NCBI RefSeq assembly: GCF_004379255.2
Contig: NC_056046.1
Span: forward strand, 3,534,001 to 3,598,000
DNA length: 64,000 bases
Reading direction: 5' to 3'
Origin: Salvia splendens
Lineage: Eukaryota; Streptophyta; Magnoliopsida; Lamiales; Lamiaceae
The position numbers and the translations under genes are program-made. Position 1 is the stretch's first letter; every line of letters begins with the position of its first letter. Positions 35,843 to 45,000 of this stretch are shown here, piece by piece. The notes under the pieces are model-generated. The model was not told where the DNA came from, made no database searches, and worked only from the letters and a program-made list of their open reading frames with translations.

Positions 35843-36410
35843 TTTTTTTTATCAATTCATAGCCCAATACAAGTATGGGCTAATATGAAATGAAAGAAGA
35901 ATATTGTGGAGTATAATTTTTATTAAAAATTGAATTTATTTCATTTCAAAAAGTTAATTTTTTTTTGAACCGGTACAACTGATTCCTGGTTTTTTGTCCA
36001 ACCGGCCGACTCACCTGGTCTAAAATGGCCCAACCCTCTGCTGGTTTTATATGATGAATCGGACCAGAAAGGTCACTGGTTTGCGGCTGGACTGGTCCGA
36101 CCGGCTGATCCGGTCCGATTTTTAAAACACTGGTGAAGAGATGATATAGCTTTGCTTTAAATTGCGAAAGGCTTAACATTCGAAAAATGAATTCTTTTAA
36201 TTCTGTGGTAAATTAATGGCTGCCGGTTTTGGCTCTTCTCCACCAAATAGATGAACACGATACACTGAATTGGGTGATATGTGTTTAACAAATTATTTCT
36301 TATTAAAACTAATACTAGTAAGTAATACATTACCCCACCTTTCGAATGAATGTGGACAACTTATCGTACAGAGAATTACGAGAAGATTGGTGATATTTTT
36401 AATTTAAAAG

Positions 36411-36415
36411 TGCAA
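36411..36415 (+). repeat. Left 5-bp target site duplication (TGCAA)
   Basis: TGCAA immediately precedes the left LTR and is repeated exactly at 43792-43796 after the right LTR. Confidence 0.9.
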
Positions 36416-37066
36416 TGATGGCTCCGCGAATTTCTGATGTTAGTAAATGCTGGTAGAGAATAAAGACTACGACACAAAGAATTTACGTGGTTCGATTTAC
36501 TGAAGTAAATCTACGTCCACGGGAAGAAGGGAGGGCAAGATTGTATTGCTTGATCTGGGATTACAGCTTACAACACAGACTTGCTATATGATATTTTCTC
36601 TCTAGAGAGCTTAACCTTTTTCTATCTGATCTAAGTTCTATTTATACATTGAACTAAGATCGTGGCTTGCATCACCACTAATGATGGTTGTGGATGTCGT
36701 GGAGGTCATGGCCTAAGATCGTGGATGTAGCGTAGGTCATGGCCTACGATCGTGGCCTGAGTTGACACCACGTGGTAGTGGGTGTGTTGGAAGTTGTGGA
36801 AATCCTGTATGGGTCCACTAACTCCTTGTTCGGTCGAATACTGAGACCGAACTGCTTTGGTTGCCGATCTGAGAGTAGAGCTTGATGCCGACCTGAGAGC
36901 AGAGCTTGATTAGTTGGCTTTTACCGAGCTGTAGGCTGAGGCCGAACTCTTTGTTCGGTCGAATACTGAGACCGAACTGCTTTGGTTGCCGATCTCATAC
37001 TCTTCCTTGGGCTTTGGGCTGATGGGCCGTCATTGCTGTTGGGCTTGTTTAGTACGCACCCCATCA
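36416..37066 (-). mobile_element. Left LTR (functional 3' LTR) of the minus-strand retroelement
   Basis: 651 bp, begins TGATGG and ends CCATCA. By eye it is identical over its whole length to the right LTR (43141-43791). Within it, a block containing TTCGGTCGAATACTGAGACC occurs twice (starting about 36829 and 36953). Confidence 0.93.
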
Positions 37067-37078
37067 CTACCCCCCCCG
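37067..37078 (-). other. Polypurine tract of the retroelement
   Basis: On the minus strand this reads CGGGGGGGGTAG, directly abutting the 3' LTR. A G-rich purine run in this place is where plus-strand DNA synthesis is primed in LTR elements. Confidence 0.75.
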
Positions 37079-37257
37079 AAGGGCGAAGTGAATCACTTCG
37101 GCGAAGTGAGTCACTTCGGCATTCTGGATAAAGGCAAGGGGGAGGCTGATGTCAGGGGACGTGCCTTGCATTAAATGCGACAGTAAAATCCGGCCGTTGA
37201 ATCCTGAAAAGGTGGGATTCGAAACGGTGCGACGATTTTGAAATCTTCGCCGAATCT

Positions 37258-37266
37258 GATAAATAC
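37258..37266 (+). promoter_or_regulatory. Candidate TATA-like element for the antisense gene
   Basis: GATAAATAC lies about 130 bp upstream of the antisense start codon at 37391, just inside the 3' LTR. It fits a promoter for plus-strand transcription, but there is no other evidence. Confidence 0.3.
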
Positions 37267-37390
37267 CTCCTTTCTTCATCATTGAAGCACTTTGCGACTG
37301 CTTCTTCTGCACTCTCTCTTTTTTGCGAAAATTCTCTCTCCGCTTTCAAGAATTTCTTCAGACTTTCTTCACCTTCAAAAAGTAAGAAAA

Positions 37391-39253
37391 ATGTCTTCTT
37401 CTTCTTCTTCGGAGTCGGGTAGCGGTAGGAGAGGCGGTAAGGGGTCTTCTGGCCGGAAAGAGTCCGGGGAGAAGACCGTAGAGTATTTCCATAGTATTTT
37501 GAGTAAGGATACTGTGATATCCCTACCCGAAAAATACTTTTTTCCTGGGGGGAAGGCGGTGGTACCTGACGGTGATCATAGGGCTGACTCCCCGCCGGAG
37601 GGTTACGCCACCGTGTACGAGGCCTGCTTAGAATGCGGGCTTCGTTTCCCCCTCCCTTCTGCCTTTATAGATTTACTAGATTTTTTTCAGCTTCCTTTAG
37701 GCCAGGTGACTCCGAACTCTTGGAGGCACTTGTCGGCCTTCGCTGCCGAACTCCGTAAGTTAGGAAGGGATTTGTCTTTGAAGGCGATCCTTAAATTCTT
37801 TCAATTTAAGAGGAAGGGGTCTTGGTTTTACTTGATCCCTGTACAGCCCTTTAGGGCCTTTTGTAAAACGAAGTGGCCGAAGTGGCAAAACCACTTCTTC
37901 TACTATGATAGGACCGCGGCTCCTAGTTTTCCCTGGAGAGGGCCGAAGTCCGTTATCCGTCATCCTCGGCCTGAACCGTTGGACGAGCTCGATGGCGAGC
38001 TCAACAAGATTCCCATAGTTAGGAAACAATACACGGAGTCTGAGCTCGTCAAGGGCGACGTCGTGTTCGACATCTCGTCTTCGGACGAAGAGGCCGAGGG
38101 TGAGGATTTCTCTTTATCTTTATGCTCTACTGCTTTAGCGAAGAAAACTAACCTGGCTTTCTTGCTTTTTGGCAGTGTACATGTTGAATAAGGCTATCCG
38201 AAAGTCCTCCGAGCTTGTGGAGCCGGAGAGGCAGAGAGCCCCTCGCTCGGCGTCTGAAGCCGAGAAGAATCCGAAGAGGCAAAAAACCTCTTCTTCGGAT
38301 CCGAAAGAGCCGGAGCCGTGTTCGGCTAAAGGGAAGGGGAAATTTCATGAGTCCCCAAGAGTGCCGGGGAAAGACCTGGTCATCTCCGAGGTGGTTGCAG
38401 ACATCCCGGAACACGTCCCTGAGCCTTTTCAATGGCCGACGAATTTTGTGGAGGTAAGCTTTCTGACTTGGCTTCTTTTCCACATTTTTTGATGGCCATT
38501 CTGTTGAGTTTTTTCCTTGTTCATCTTCAGAGAGCCAAGCTCGTCTCCGTGGAGCTCTCCAAAGCATCCCACGACTACGAGGAGATGCAGAAGAAGTTGC
38601 ATCTTGCTCGTAGTCTGGCCGAACAGGCTGAGGCCAAATTTGAGAGGGCCCGAGCTGCTAGGATCTCGGCTCAGGATGAAGCCCGGTCAGCCAAAAACCA
38701 GCTCATCATCCTGCAAGAGCAGACGAAGCACCGGGAGGCTCAGAAGGAGGCTGCCGCCGTGGCTGCCCAGGGGGAGGCTCTCCGTGTTTACACGGAGAAA
38801 CTCTTTTTGAGCGGCCAGTTCTCGGCCTTTGTCGGTAGTCTGGTAAGGCTAATTACCGATAAGGGCGAGCAGGGGGCCGACGTCGTGCTGCCTCTGTACA
38901 GCCGAGAGATAGCAGCTCGGCTTCAGAATCTGCCGCTCCTTGAGGAGCTCGCTTCATCCTCGGTCCTGCTTTCTGCAGACCGAGTCCGGAGTTGTCGAGC
39001 TGATCGGGACGAGAACCTGGAGGCTATCTTTGCCTCCGTGGGACCCGTGTCACCCGCTTCGACTTACAACGGAGAGGGTGAGGCCGAGCCGCTGGAGCAG
39101 GAGGCCGAAGTCGAGCGGGCCGGGCATCCGGAGAAGGAAGCCGATCAGGAGGCGGAGGCGAGGCCGGCAGGATGCGAGGCCGAGGCTGAGGTAGCTCAGG
39201 AGAAAGGAGCTGAACCAGACCGAGGAGCCGGAGACGAAGCTGGCGGAGTATGA
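37391..39253 (+). CDS. Antisense gene 1 of the retroelement: 'putative gypsy type transposon' domain protein, 3 exons, 569 aa
   Basis: Encoded opposite to gag. Inferred exons 37391-38099, 38176-38453 and 38531-39253 have GT-AG introns of 76 and 77 bp, and the phases join to a continuous 569-aa frame. After a Ser/Gly-rich start, residues about 40-190 match the plant domain annotated as 'Transposase (putative) gypsy type' (PF04195), for example LRFPLPSAFIDLLDFFQLPL, VTPNSWRHLSAFAAEL and FYLIPVQPFRAFCKTKWPKW. No DDE or other catalytic motif is visible, so the domain name does not show transposase activity. Next come an acidic stretch (SSSDEEAE), a basic Pro/Ser-rich linker, a coiled-coil region (HDYEEMQKKLHLARSLAEQA onward) and a Glu/Ala-rich tail. 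Relatives are common in plant genomes inside Tat-type elements and their function is unknown. Intact splicing and frame in a young element suggest it is retained for a purpose (inference). Confidence 0.8.
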
Positions 39254-39455
39254 TTTCGTCTCCCTTCTCTTAGTCTAGTTTCTTCCTTGTAAAATGGCCT
39301 TGAAGCCCTCCTAGTGTAAAAAATTTTCCTTGTGAATGAAAAATTCTCTACACTTGTCTTCGTATAGCTTTTCGTACTCGCCTTTATTCCTGTTGTATTT
39401 TACTATCTGCTCGGTACAGCTGCCGAACTAATATAGCTGCTTTGTACTCAAGGAG

Positions 39456-40244
39456 ATGGAGATACTTCACTGGAAACGGCTGTACTCTTCGGCTTTAGAC
39501 GAAGCTGAGAAAAGAGCTATAGCCGATCAGACGAAGAATGACGAGCTTCTGGCTCGTTTAGTGAAGCTGGAGGCCGATAATAAGGACTTAGAGTCCGATA
39601 AGAAGGATCTGGAGGCCGAGCTGAATACGACCATTGCTGAGAGGACCGCGTACGAGGATTACATCCGTGTGCGCGGGGGAGTGACCATATCGGATGTTCA
39701 GAGTCGAGTTGACGAACTGTGGGAGGAATATCATGTACTCCGGAGGAACAATGCGCTGGAGAGCTCGGCTTGCCAACAAGTTGTGAAATCATTACGGCGC
39801 TGGGCTTCTCGGTACGACATCATTCTTTCCCGGCGTCCCTCAATCGAGAGGTTCCTTAGGCATTTCCCGCCAACAGATGCTCGCACTCCAGATCAAGCCT
39901 CTGGTTCCCTTGTTCAAAATCCTACTCCAAGTCAACAACGAACTCCGGAACAGCCGGAAACGTCAAGACGAGAACGGGCTCAGGAGCAACCGGAATCGTC
40001 AAGACAGGGACGGACTGAAATTCGCCGAGGAGTTGTGACTATGAGCGAGCAAGATCAGCAGATGCTTATTGCAGAGACTCTTCGCCGCCGAGGTGCTAGA
40101 GCTTCCCGGGCTCAGGGAAGAGGTGGTAGGTCGATTAGAGCATCTCGTCGACCTGCTTATTCTTCAGCTGCCGAGAACGCCCGAACTCGGCTTCCCGAGG
40201 ATTTTGTGAATAGGTGGCTCAACTTTAGCAACCCCGGACAGTAG
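39456..40244 (+). CDS. Antisense gene 2 of the retroelement: coiled-coil protein, 262 aa
   Basis: A 262-aa open frame on the same strand as antisense gene 1, starting about 200 bp after it. The N-terminal third is strongly coiled-coil (LARLVKLEADNKDLESDKKD and following). The middle has a WEEYHVLRRNNALESSACQQ block, and the C-terminal part is rich in Arg, Gln, Ser and Pro, ending EDFVNRWLNFSNPGQ. Its coding composition matches antisense gene 1. It could be a separate gene or a downstream exon of it: the segment between them is 3'-UTR-like and ends in CAAGGAG before the ATG. No known enzyme motif. I recognise it only as typical plant retroelement-associated coiled-coil protein. Confidence 0.6.
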   Translation: MEILHWKRLYSSALDEAEKRAIADQTKNDELLARLVKLEADNKDLESDKKDLEAELNTTIAERTAYEDYIRVRGGVTISDVQSRVDELWEEYHVLRRNNALESSACQQVVKSLRRWASRYDIILSRRPSIERFLRHFPPTDARTPDQASGSLVQNPTPSQQRTPEQPETSRRERAQEQPESSRQGRTEIRRGVVTMSEQDQQMLIAETLRRRGARASRAQGRGGRSIRASRRPAYSSAAENARTRLPEDFVNRWLNFSNPGQ

Positions 40245-40380
40245 AATAGTCCTTTGTAATAGCGTAACGCCATTTTGTAGGGTAGCGGAGTTGTATGCCG
40301 AACAAGATTTGAAAAATGAAATTTTGTTTTCGCTTCTAACACTCTGTATTTACAGCTTAGCGAAAAAATTTCATCGTACT

Positions 40381-40815
40381 TGTCCTCGGTCTTATGAAGT
40401 AAACTTCTTTGACCGGACTTGGTCCTTGGTCTTATGAAGTAAACTTCTTTGACCGGACTTGGTCCTTGGTCTGATGAAATAAACATCTTTGACCGGATTC
40501 GTCTTTGGTCTGATGAAATAAACATCTTTGACCGGACTTGTCTTTGGTCTGATGAAATAAACATCTTTGACCGGACTCGTCTTTGGTCTGATGAAATAAA
40601 CATCTTTGACCGGACTCGTCTTTGGTCTGATGAAATAAGCATCTTTGACCGGACTCGTCTTTGGTCTGATGAAATAAACATCTTTGACCGGACTCGTCTT
40701 TGGTCTGATGAAATAAGCATCTTTGACCGGACTCGTCTTTGGTCTGATGAAATAAACATCTTTGACCGGACTCGTCTTTGGTCTGATGAAATAAGCATCT
40801 TTGACCGGACTAAGC
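40381..40815 (+). repeat. Minisatellite array, 39-bp unit, about 11 copies
   Basis: The unit contains TGGTCTGATGAAATAAACAT followed by CTTTGACCGGACTCGTCTT. Early copies carry CTTATGAAGTAAACTTC instead. Because 39 is divisible by three, long spurious frames stay open on both strands. It lies between antisense gene 2 and the integrase remnant. Confidence 0.95.
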
Positions 40816-40983
40816 TTGTGTCCTAATTTGGCGAGTTTTGTCGCTCGGATCGGACTTTCCGTTGTCCTAATTTGGGGATCGGACTTTCCCTTGTCCTAAT
40901 TCGGCGAGTTTTATCGCGTGGATCGGACTTTCCCTTGTCCTAATTCAGGCAAGTTTTATCGCGTGAATCGGACTTTTGTTGCA
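40816..40983 (+). repeat. Second array, unit of about 43 bp, about 4 copies
   Basis: Repeats of TTGTCCTAATTCGGCGAGTT followed by TTATCGCGTGGATCGGACTTTCCC, one copy shortened. It shares the GACCGGACTT / ATCGGACTTT theme with the preceding array, so the two may have a common origin. Confidence 0.85.
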
Positions 40984-41245
40984 GTTCGTTTCAGACGAAG
41001 TGCTTGATTCTTAAGCTGAATTGTGGTCTTGTATCCTCTTTAGAAGCTTGGACTTCACAATCGTTGGCTTATTGCAGTTCGTTTCAGACGAACTGCTTGT
41101 TTAAGCTGAATTGTGGTCTTGTATCCTCTTTAGAAGCTTTGACTTCACAATCGTTGGCTTATTGCAGTTCGTTTCAGACGAACTGCTTGTTTAAGCTGAA
41201 TTGTGGTCTTGTATCCTCTTTAGAAGCTTTGACTCACAATCGTTG
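40984..41245 (+). repeat. Third array, 90-bp unit, about 3 copies
   Basis: TTAAGCTGAATTGTGGTCTT recurs at 41011, 41101 and 41191, a spacing of exactly 90 bp, together with TTCGTTTCAGACGAACTGCT. The CAGTTCGTTTCAGACGAACTG part is an interrupted palindrome. Confidence 0.92.
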
Positions 41246-41431
41246 GCTTGTATATGTTCTAAGAAGGGGATCAGCCTTCGAAGAACAAGATACCTCAGTA
41301 ACATTTGTAAGAGACGACACGCACAGAGACAGACAAAACACACAGACAAAACGCACAGAGACAAACAAAGACCAAGCAAACCAAAGAAAGCACATTGACC
41401 GAACAGGACTCAAGACTGACTGGACTGTCTC

Positions 41432-41855
41432 TTACAAATGGAACTTTTTGAGGTTGGAAACGTACCATGTTCGGGGTACTTGTGCTCCTGACACGTGAGT
41501 CAATTTGTAAGACCCTTTGCCGAGGACTTCTGACACCCGATATGGACCTTCCCATGTGGGTTCGAGTTCGCCCAGCTTTTCTGCTCGGCTTACTTCGTTG
41601 TTTCTCAAGACGAGATCTCCCACTTGAAATTGCAGCTTTTTCACCCTTTGGTTATAATACCGGGCTACTTGCTCCTTGTACTTGGCTGCTTTTATGCAGG
41701 CCAATTCTCTTCTTTCTTCGGCAAGATCTAGTTCGGCTCTCAGTCCGTCACCATTCATTTCTGAGGAGAAATTGAGTTCGGGGACTGGGTATGCCGATCT
41801 CAACCGGAATCACTGCTTCAGTGCCGTACACCATCGAGTTCGGCTCTGGTGTGAC
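41432..41855 (-). pseudogene. Integrase C-terminal remnant of pol, frameshifted
   Basis: The only recognisable pol piece. Minus-strand translation gives VYGTEAVIPVEIGIPSPRT near 41850-41790 (late integrase) and, after a frame change, NFSSEMNGDGLRAELDLAEE running into KYKEQVARYYNQRVK and the GPY/F-type module (LEPTWEGPYRVSEVLGKGSY, then WYVSNLKKFHL). The frame change near 41785, and the loss of everything from protease to the integrase core, make it non-functional. Confidence 0.85.
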
Positions 41856-41987
41856 TTCGGTCATTTCGCCTGCCTCTGACTCCGGCTGCTGTGATTGCTA
41901 TGCTTGATGGTGCCGAACTGATTGCTCGGCACTTTCAAGCGCAATCTGCGAACACACTTGCTCTTTTTCGATCACCTCGGATGACCG

Positions 41988-43064
41988 CTATCCCTCCTTT
42001 GGTGGGGAAGGTGTTCGGCGAGGAAGCCTCTGATCGCTATGATCGGGCTTCTTTTTGTCTTCTCTAGATGAGCTGTCTAAAGACCGTTTTCGACGGTCTG
42101 CCTCATCGGCACGAGAAAACTTGTCCGCAATGTCCCACATCTCTTGAGCTGTTTGCGGACTGCATTCCACGAGCTTTCTGTAGAGAGCTCCGGGCAGGAT
42201 TCCATTTTGGAATGCCGAAATGACAAGTAGATCATTGAGATAATCTACTTGTAGACATTCCTTGTGGAACCTCGTCATAAAGTCGCTGATCTTTTCGTCG
42301 CGACCTTGACGTATAGAAAGCAGCTGAGCCGAAGTGATTCGGGCTTCCGCTTTCTGAAAGAATCTCCTGTGGAAAGCATCCATTAGATCTCGGTAAGATC
42401 TAATGCTGCCTTGGGGGAGGCTATCGAACCACCTTCTTGCGTTCCCGATAAGCAGCTCGGGAAACAGCTTGCACATGTGGACCTCATTGAGACCTTGGTT
42501 CGCCATATTATACTGATAGCGTCCCAGGAAGTCATGAGGATCCACCAACCCGTCATAAGTCATCGACGGAGTTCGGTAGTTCTGTGGAAGGGGAGTTCGG
42601 GTGATATCGTCCGAGAACGGAGTCTTCAATGCTCCGTACATGGCGAACCCGACATCTCTTCGGTATGGAGGAGATGGAGATCTCCTGTGATTCCAGTACC
42701 GAGGAGGAACAGGAACATGTCGGGGTTGAGGATTCTTCTTCCTGGAAGACACGGCACTACTGCGGTAGTGACTTTCATGTCTGGATGAGGAAGGAGAACC
42801 CACCGTTTTCGTCTTCGGCTGTTGGCTCTTTTGCAGGAAGGCTAAGAACTCATCCTGCTTCTCAGCCAAGAACAGCTTGACAGCCTCATTCAAATCAGGC
42901 TGCTGGGAAGACTCGGTGTGTGGACCTTTCGAGCGGCTTGTTCCATCATCGTGAAAACTGGAAGTAGATGTCTCCCGAGGCTGTTTTCCGGACCTGCGGG
43001 CTGGACTAGCTTCCTCATGGTTTTCACGAACGGTATTACGGGTAGTGTGTGATCTGGTATGCAT
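41988..43064 (-). CDS. gag polyprotein of the LTR element, 358 aa
   Basis: Begins MHTRSHTTRN 76 bp inside the 5' LTR and primer site. The first half is low-complexity and basic. The retrotransposon gag core (about residues 145-300) includes MANQGLNEVHMCKLFPELLI, NARRWFDSLPQGSIRSYRDL and FHRRFFQKAEARITSAQLLS. The frame ends shortly after the core in a basic Ser/Pro tail (RRTPSPPKEG) with no CCHC zinc knuckle, so the nucleocapsid part and the whole protease junction were probably removed by the deletion that brought integrase close. Gag forms the particle that packages element RNA. The core is intact, so it could still act on this or related RNAs (inference). Confidence 0.88.
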   Translation of the reverse strand: MHTRSHTTRNTVRENHEEASPARRSGKQPRETSTSSFHDDGTSRSKGPHTESSQQPDLNEAVKLFLAEKQDEFLAFLQKSQQPKTKTVGSPSSSRHESHYRSSAVSSRKKNPQPRHVPVPPRYWNHRRSPSPPYRRDVGFAMYGALKTPFSDDITRTPLPQNYRTPSMTYDGLVDPHDFLGRYQYNMANQGLNEVHMCKLFPELLIGNARRWFDSLPQGSIRSYRDLMDAFHRRFFQKAEARITSAQLLSIRQGRDEKISDFMTRFHKECLQVDYLNDLLVISAFQNGILPGALYRKLVECSPQTAQEMWDIADKFSRADEADRRKRSLDSSSREDKKKPDHSDQRLPRRTPSPPKEG

Positions 43065-43120
43065 TTTTTTGGGGTGGAAAAAGGGTCAAAAATTCGCTTT
43101 ATCACAAATTTGGTTCTCTG

Positions 43121-43140
43121 TTTCCCACAGACGGCGCCAG
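43121..43140 (-). other. Primer-binding site of the retroelement
   Basis: On the minus strand it reads CTGGCGCCGTCTGTGGGAAA immediately after the 5' LTR. TGGCGCC-type sites complementary to tRNA 3' ends are common in plant Ty3/Gypsy elements. It fixes the element's orientation as minus. Confidence 0.88.
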
Positions 43141-43791
43141 TGATGGCTCCGCGAATTTCTGATGTTAGTAAATGCTGGTAGAGAATAAAGACTACGACAC
43201 AAAGAATTTACGTGGTTCGATTTACTGAAGTAAATCTACGTCCACGGGAAGAAGGGAGGGCAAGATTGTATTGCTTGATCTGGGATTACAGCTTACAACA
43301 CAGACTTGCTATATGATATTTTCTCTCTAGAGAGCTTAACCTTTTTCTATCTGATCTAAGTTCTATTTATACATTGAACTAAGATCGTGGCTTGCATCAC
43401 CACTAATGATGGTTGTGGATGTCGTGGAGGTCATGGCCTAAGATCGTGGATGTAGCGTAGGTCATGGCCTACGATCGTGGCCTGAGTTGACACCACGTGG
43501 TAGTGGGTGTGTTGGAAGTTGTGGAAATCCTGTATGGGTCCACTAACTCCTTGTTCGGTCGAATACTGAGACCGAACTGCTTTGGTTGCCGATCTGAGAG
43601 TAGAGCTTGATGCCGACCTGAGAGCAGAGCTTGATTAGTTGGCTTTTACCGAGCTGTAGGCTGAGGCCGAACTCTTTGTTCGGTCGAATACTGAGACCGA
43701 ACTGCTTTGGTTGCCGATCTCATACTCTTCCTTGGGCTTTGGGCTGATGGGCCGTCATTGCTGTTGGGCTTGTTTAGTACGCACCCCATCA
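43141..43791 (-). mobile_element. Right LTR (functional 5' LTR) of the minus-strand retroelement
   Basis: 651 bp, TGATGG...CCATCA. No difference from the left LTR was found on reading the two through. The TGCAA duplication follows at 43792-43796. Confidence 0.93.
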
Positions 43792-43796
43792 TGCAA

Positions 43797-45000
43797 GTAA
43801 AGTAGTGTATATTGTTTGTATCGATAAATGGTGCTATTAAAAATTTTCCACTAAAAATAGTGGTAACGTCTCCAAAGTAGAGGAGAAATCATTATATACA
43901 CTGTTTTTTTTTTTTATAGTTATTGGTGAAGACAATAAATATTGAACTCGAATTAAATATTGAAAACACATAGTATTATGTTCCATATATTAAAATTTTA
44001 TCCTAGTACTAAGAAAAAAGTCTTGGATCAATCGGTAACCCAATCAATAAGAAACTGACTAAAACACTACTGAAATATGCTGCAAGGCACATAGACTTGT
44101 GTGTTTATCTGTTTGATGATGCAATGATAATATATCGCCCAAGTATAAAAAATCAACATAACAGCTATAGTAGTACTCCACTAAATAAATACATGTGGTT
44201 AATAAAACTAATGGTACTGTTTGAAAGAACTCCCCCTCTTCTGCTTTTTTTACCCTCTTGGTTTCATTGGCATTGCTTACCTAATTAATCACTTGGTTGA
44301 CGTGTTTAATTAATAATCCGAAACATATTTTTGAGTTGTTTATGTCACCATTTCATTTTCGAACAAGCCAACTAAACTGATATGAGGAGACATAACAATT
44401 ATCAAAATTTACCATAATGTCTCATAAGATACTCTATCCAACATAAAAAAAAAACGATGATACAAATATAATCTCACTCACCGCCATATACTATCCAAAT
44501 TTGGTCTTGATTGTGATATAAAAGGCTGATCATTTCCGATTAATAAGATCTGAATCAACCATAAAGCGTGAACGATCAACCTTTATTTAATTTAACTTTC
44601 CACTGCACTACTTAAAAAGAGAAAGAGGTGAGGTTTTTCGCCATATAATGATCATTTAATAGGAATAGTTTTCCTTTGTCGTAGGATAAATATCACACTT
44701 TCTTTTTAGTTTGTTTTATAAATAATGTCACAAGACTCACATATAATCTCGTTTTATTACCTAAGTATGGCATCGAATATTATAGGACGAAGGGAATATT
44801 ATCTAAGCGCGGTCACTTTTGGAAGGTCCCCAACGATGGCCCCTCCAAGTTGAGAAAGCACTCCTGAGTCCTGACTCCTCACTCCACTACCCTGTATGGC
44901 TATAATATCAAGTGCAACATCGACTAAAACGGAAAAATATTATTGTCCCCAAAAAAATAATTTTGCGTGTGCCGGCAACACGCTCAGGCGAAAAAAAAGG
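43797..45000. other. Intergenic, upstream of WAT1-like gene 1
   Basis: AT-rich promoter-side DNA. At about 44700-44830 there are fragments resembling MITE ends (GGACGAAGGGAATA) without a matching partner. An upstream in-frame ATG at 44896 exists but is not preferred as the start of the next gene. Confidence 0.5.

Larger units (their letters stand above)
33924..36131. mobile_element. Old TIR DNA transposon interrupted by a solo LTR
   Basis: The left end CCATGTTTTAAAAATCGG faces the right end, reverse complement AGTGTTTTAAAAATCGG. The near-identical 9-mers GGTGAGGAG (33915-33923) and GGTGAAGAG (36132-36140) look like a 9-bp target duplication with one mismatch, which suggests a Mutator-like element (hAT is the alternative). 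Subterminal arms are full of GGTCCGACCGG and AACCGG-type motifs. Without the nested LTR the element would be about 1 kb. No transposase is visible, so it is non-autonomous. Confidence 0.65.
36416..43791 (-). mobile_element. Recent non-autonomous Ty3/Gypsy LTR retrotransposon with antisense genes (Tat-like)
   Basis: A 7.4-kb element bounded by 651-bp LTRs that appear identical and by a perfect TGCAA target duplication. Read on the minus strand the order is 5' LTR (43791-43141), primer-binding site (43140-43121), gag (43064-41988), integrase C-terminal remnant (about 41855-41432), three tandem-repeat arrays (41245-40381), two genes on the opposite strand, polypurine tract (about 37078-37067) and 3' LTR. 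Protease, reverse transcriptase, RNase H and most of integrase are absent, so it needs an autonomous partner. Antisense ORFs between pol and the 3' LTR are known from Tat-lineage Gypsy elements such as Grande and Retand. The lineage call rests on this layout, not on an RT tree. LTR identity implies very recent insertion. Confidence 0.9.

Noticed and set aside
40157..40798. 213-codon open frame on the minus strand of repeated ISSDQRRVRSKM units
   Set aside because: It runs through the 39-bp tandem array; 39 is a multiple of three, so frames stay open by periodicity. No start context or domain.
40449..40826. 125-codon plus-strand frame of repeated LWSDEINIFDRTR units
   Set aside because: Same 39-bp array read on the other strand. 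Both cannot be genes, and neither has independent support.
41004..41498. 164-codon plus-strand frame
   Set aside because: Its first part is the 90-bp array read in frame; the rest is low-complexity ACAC-rich DNA opposite the integrase remnant.
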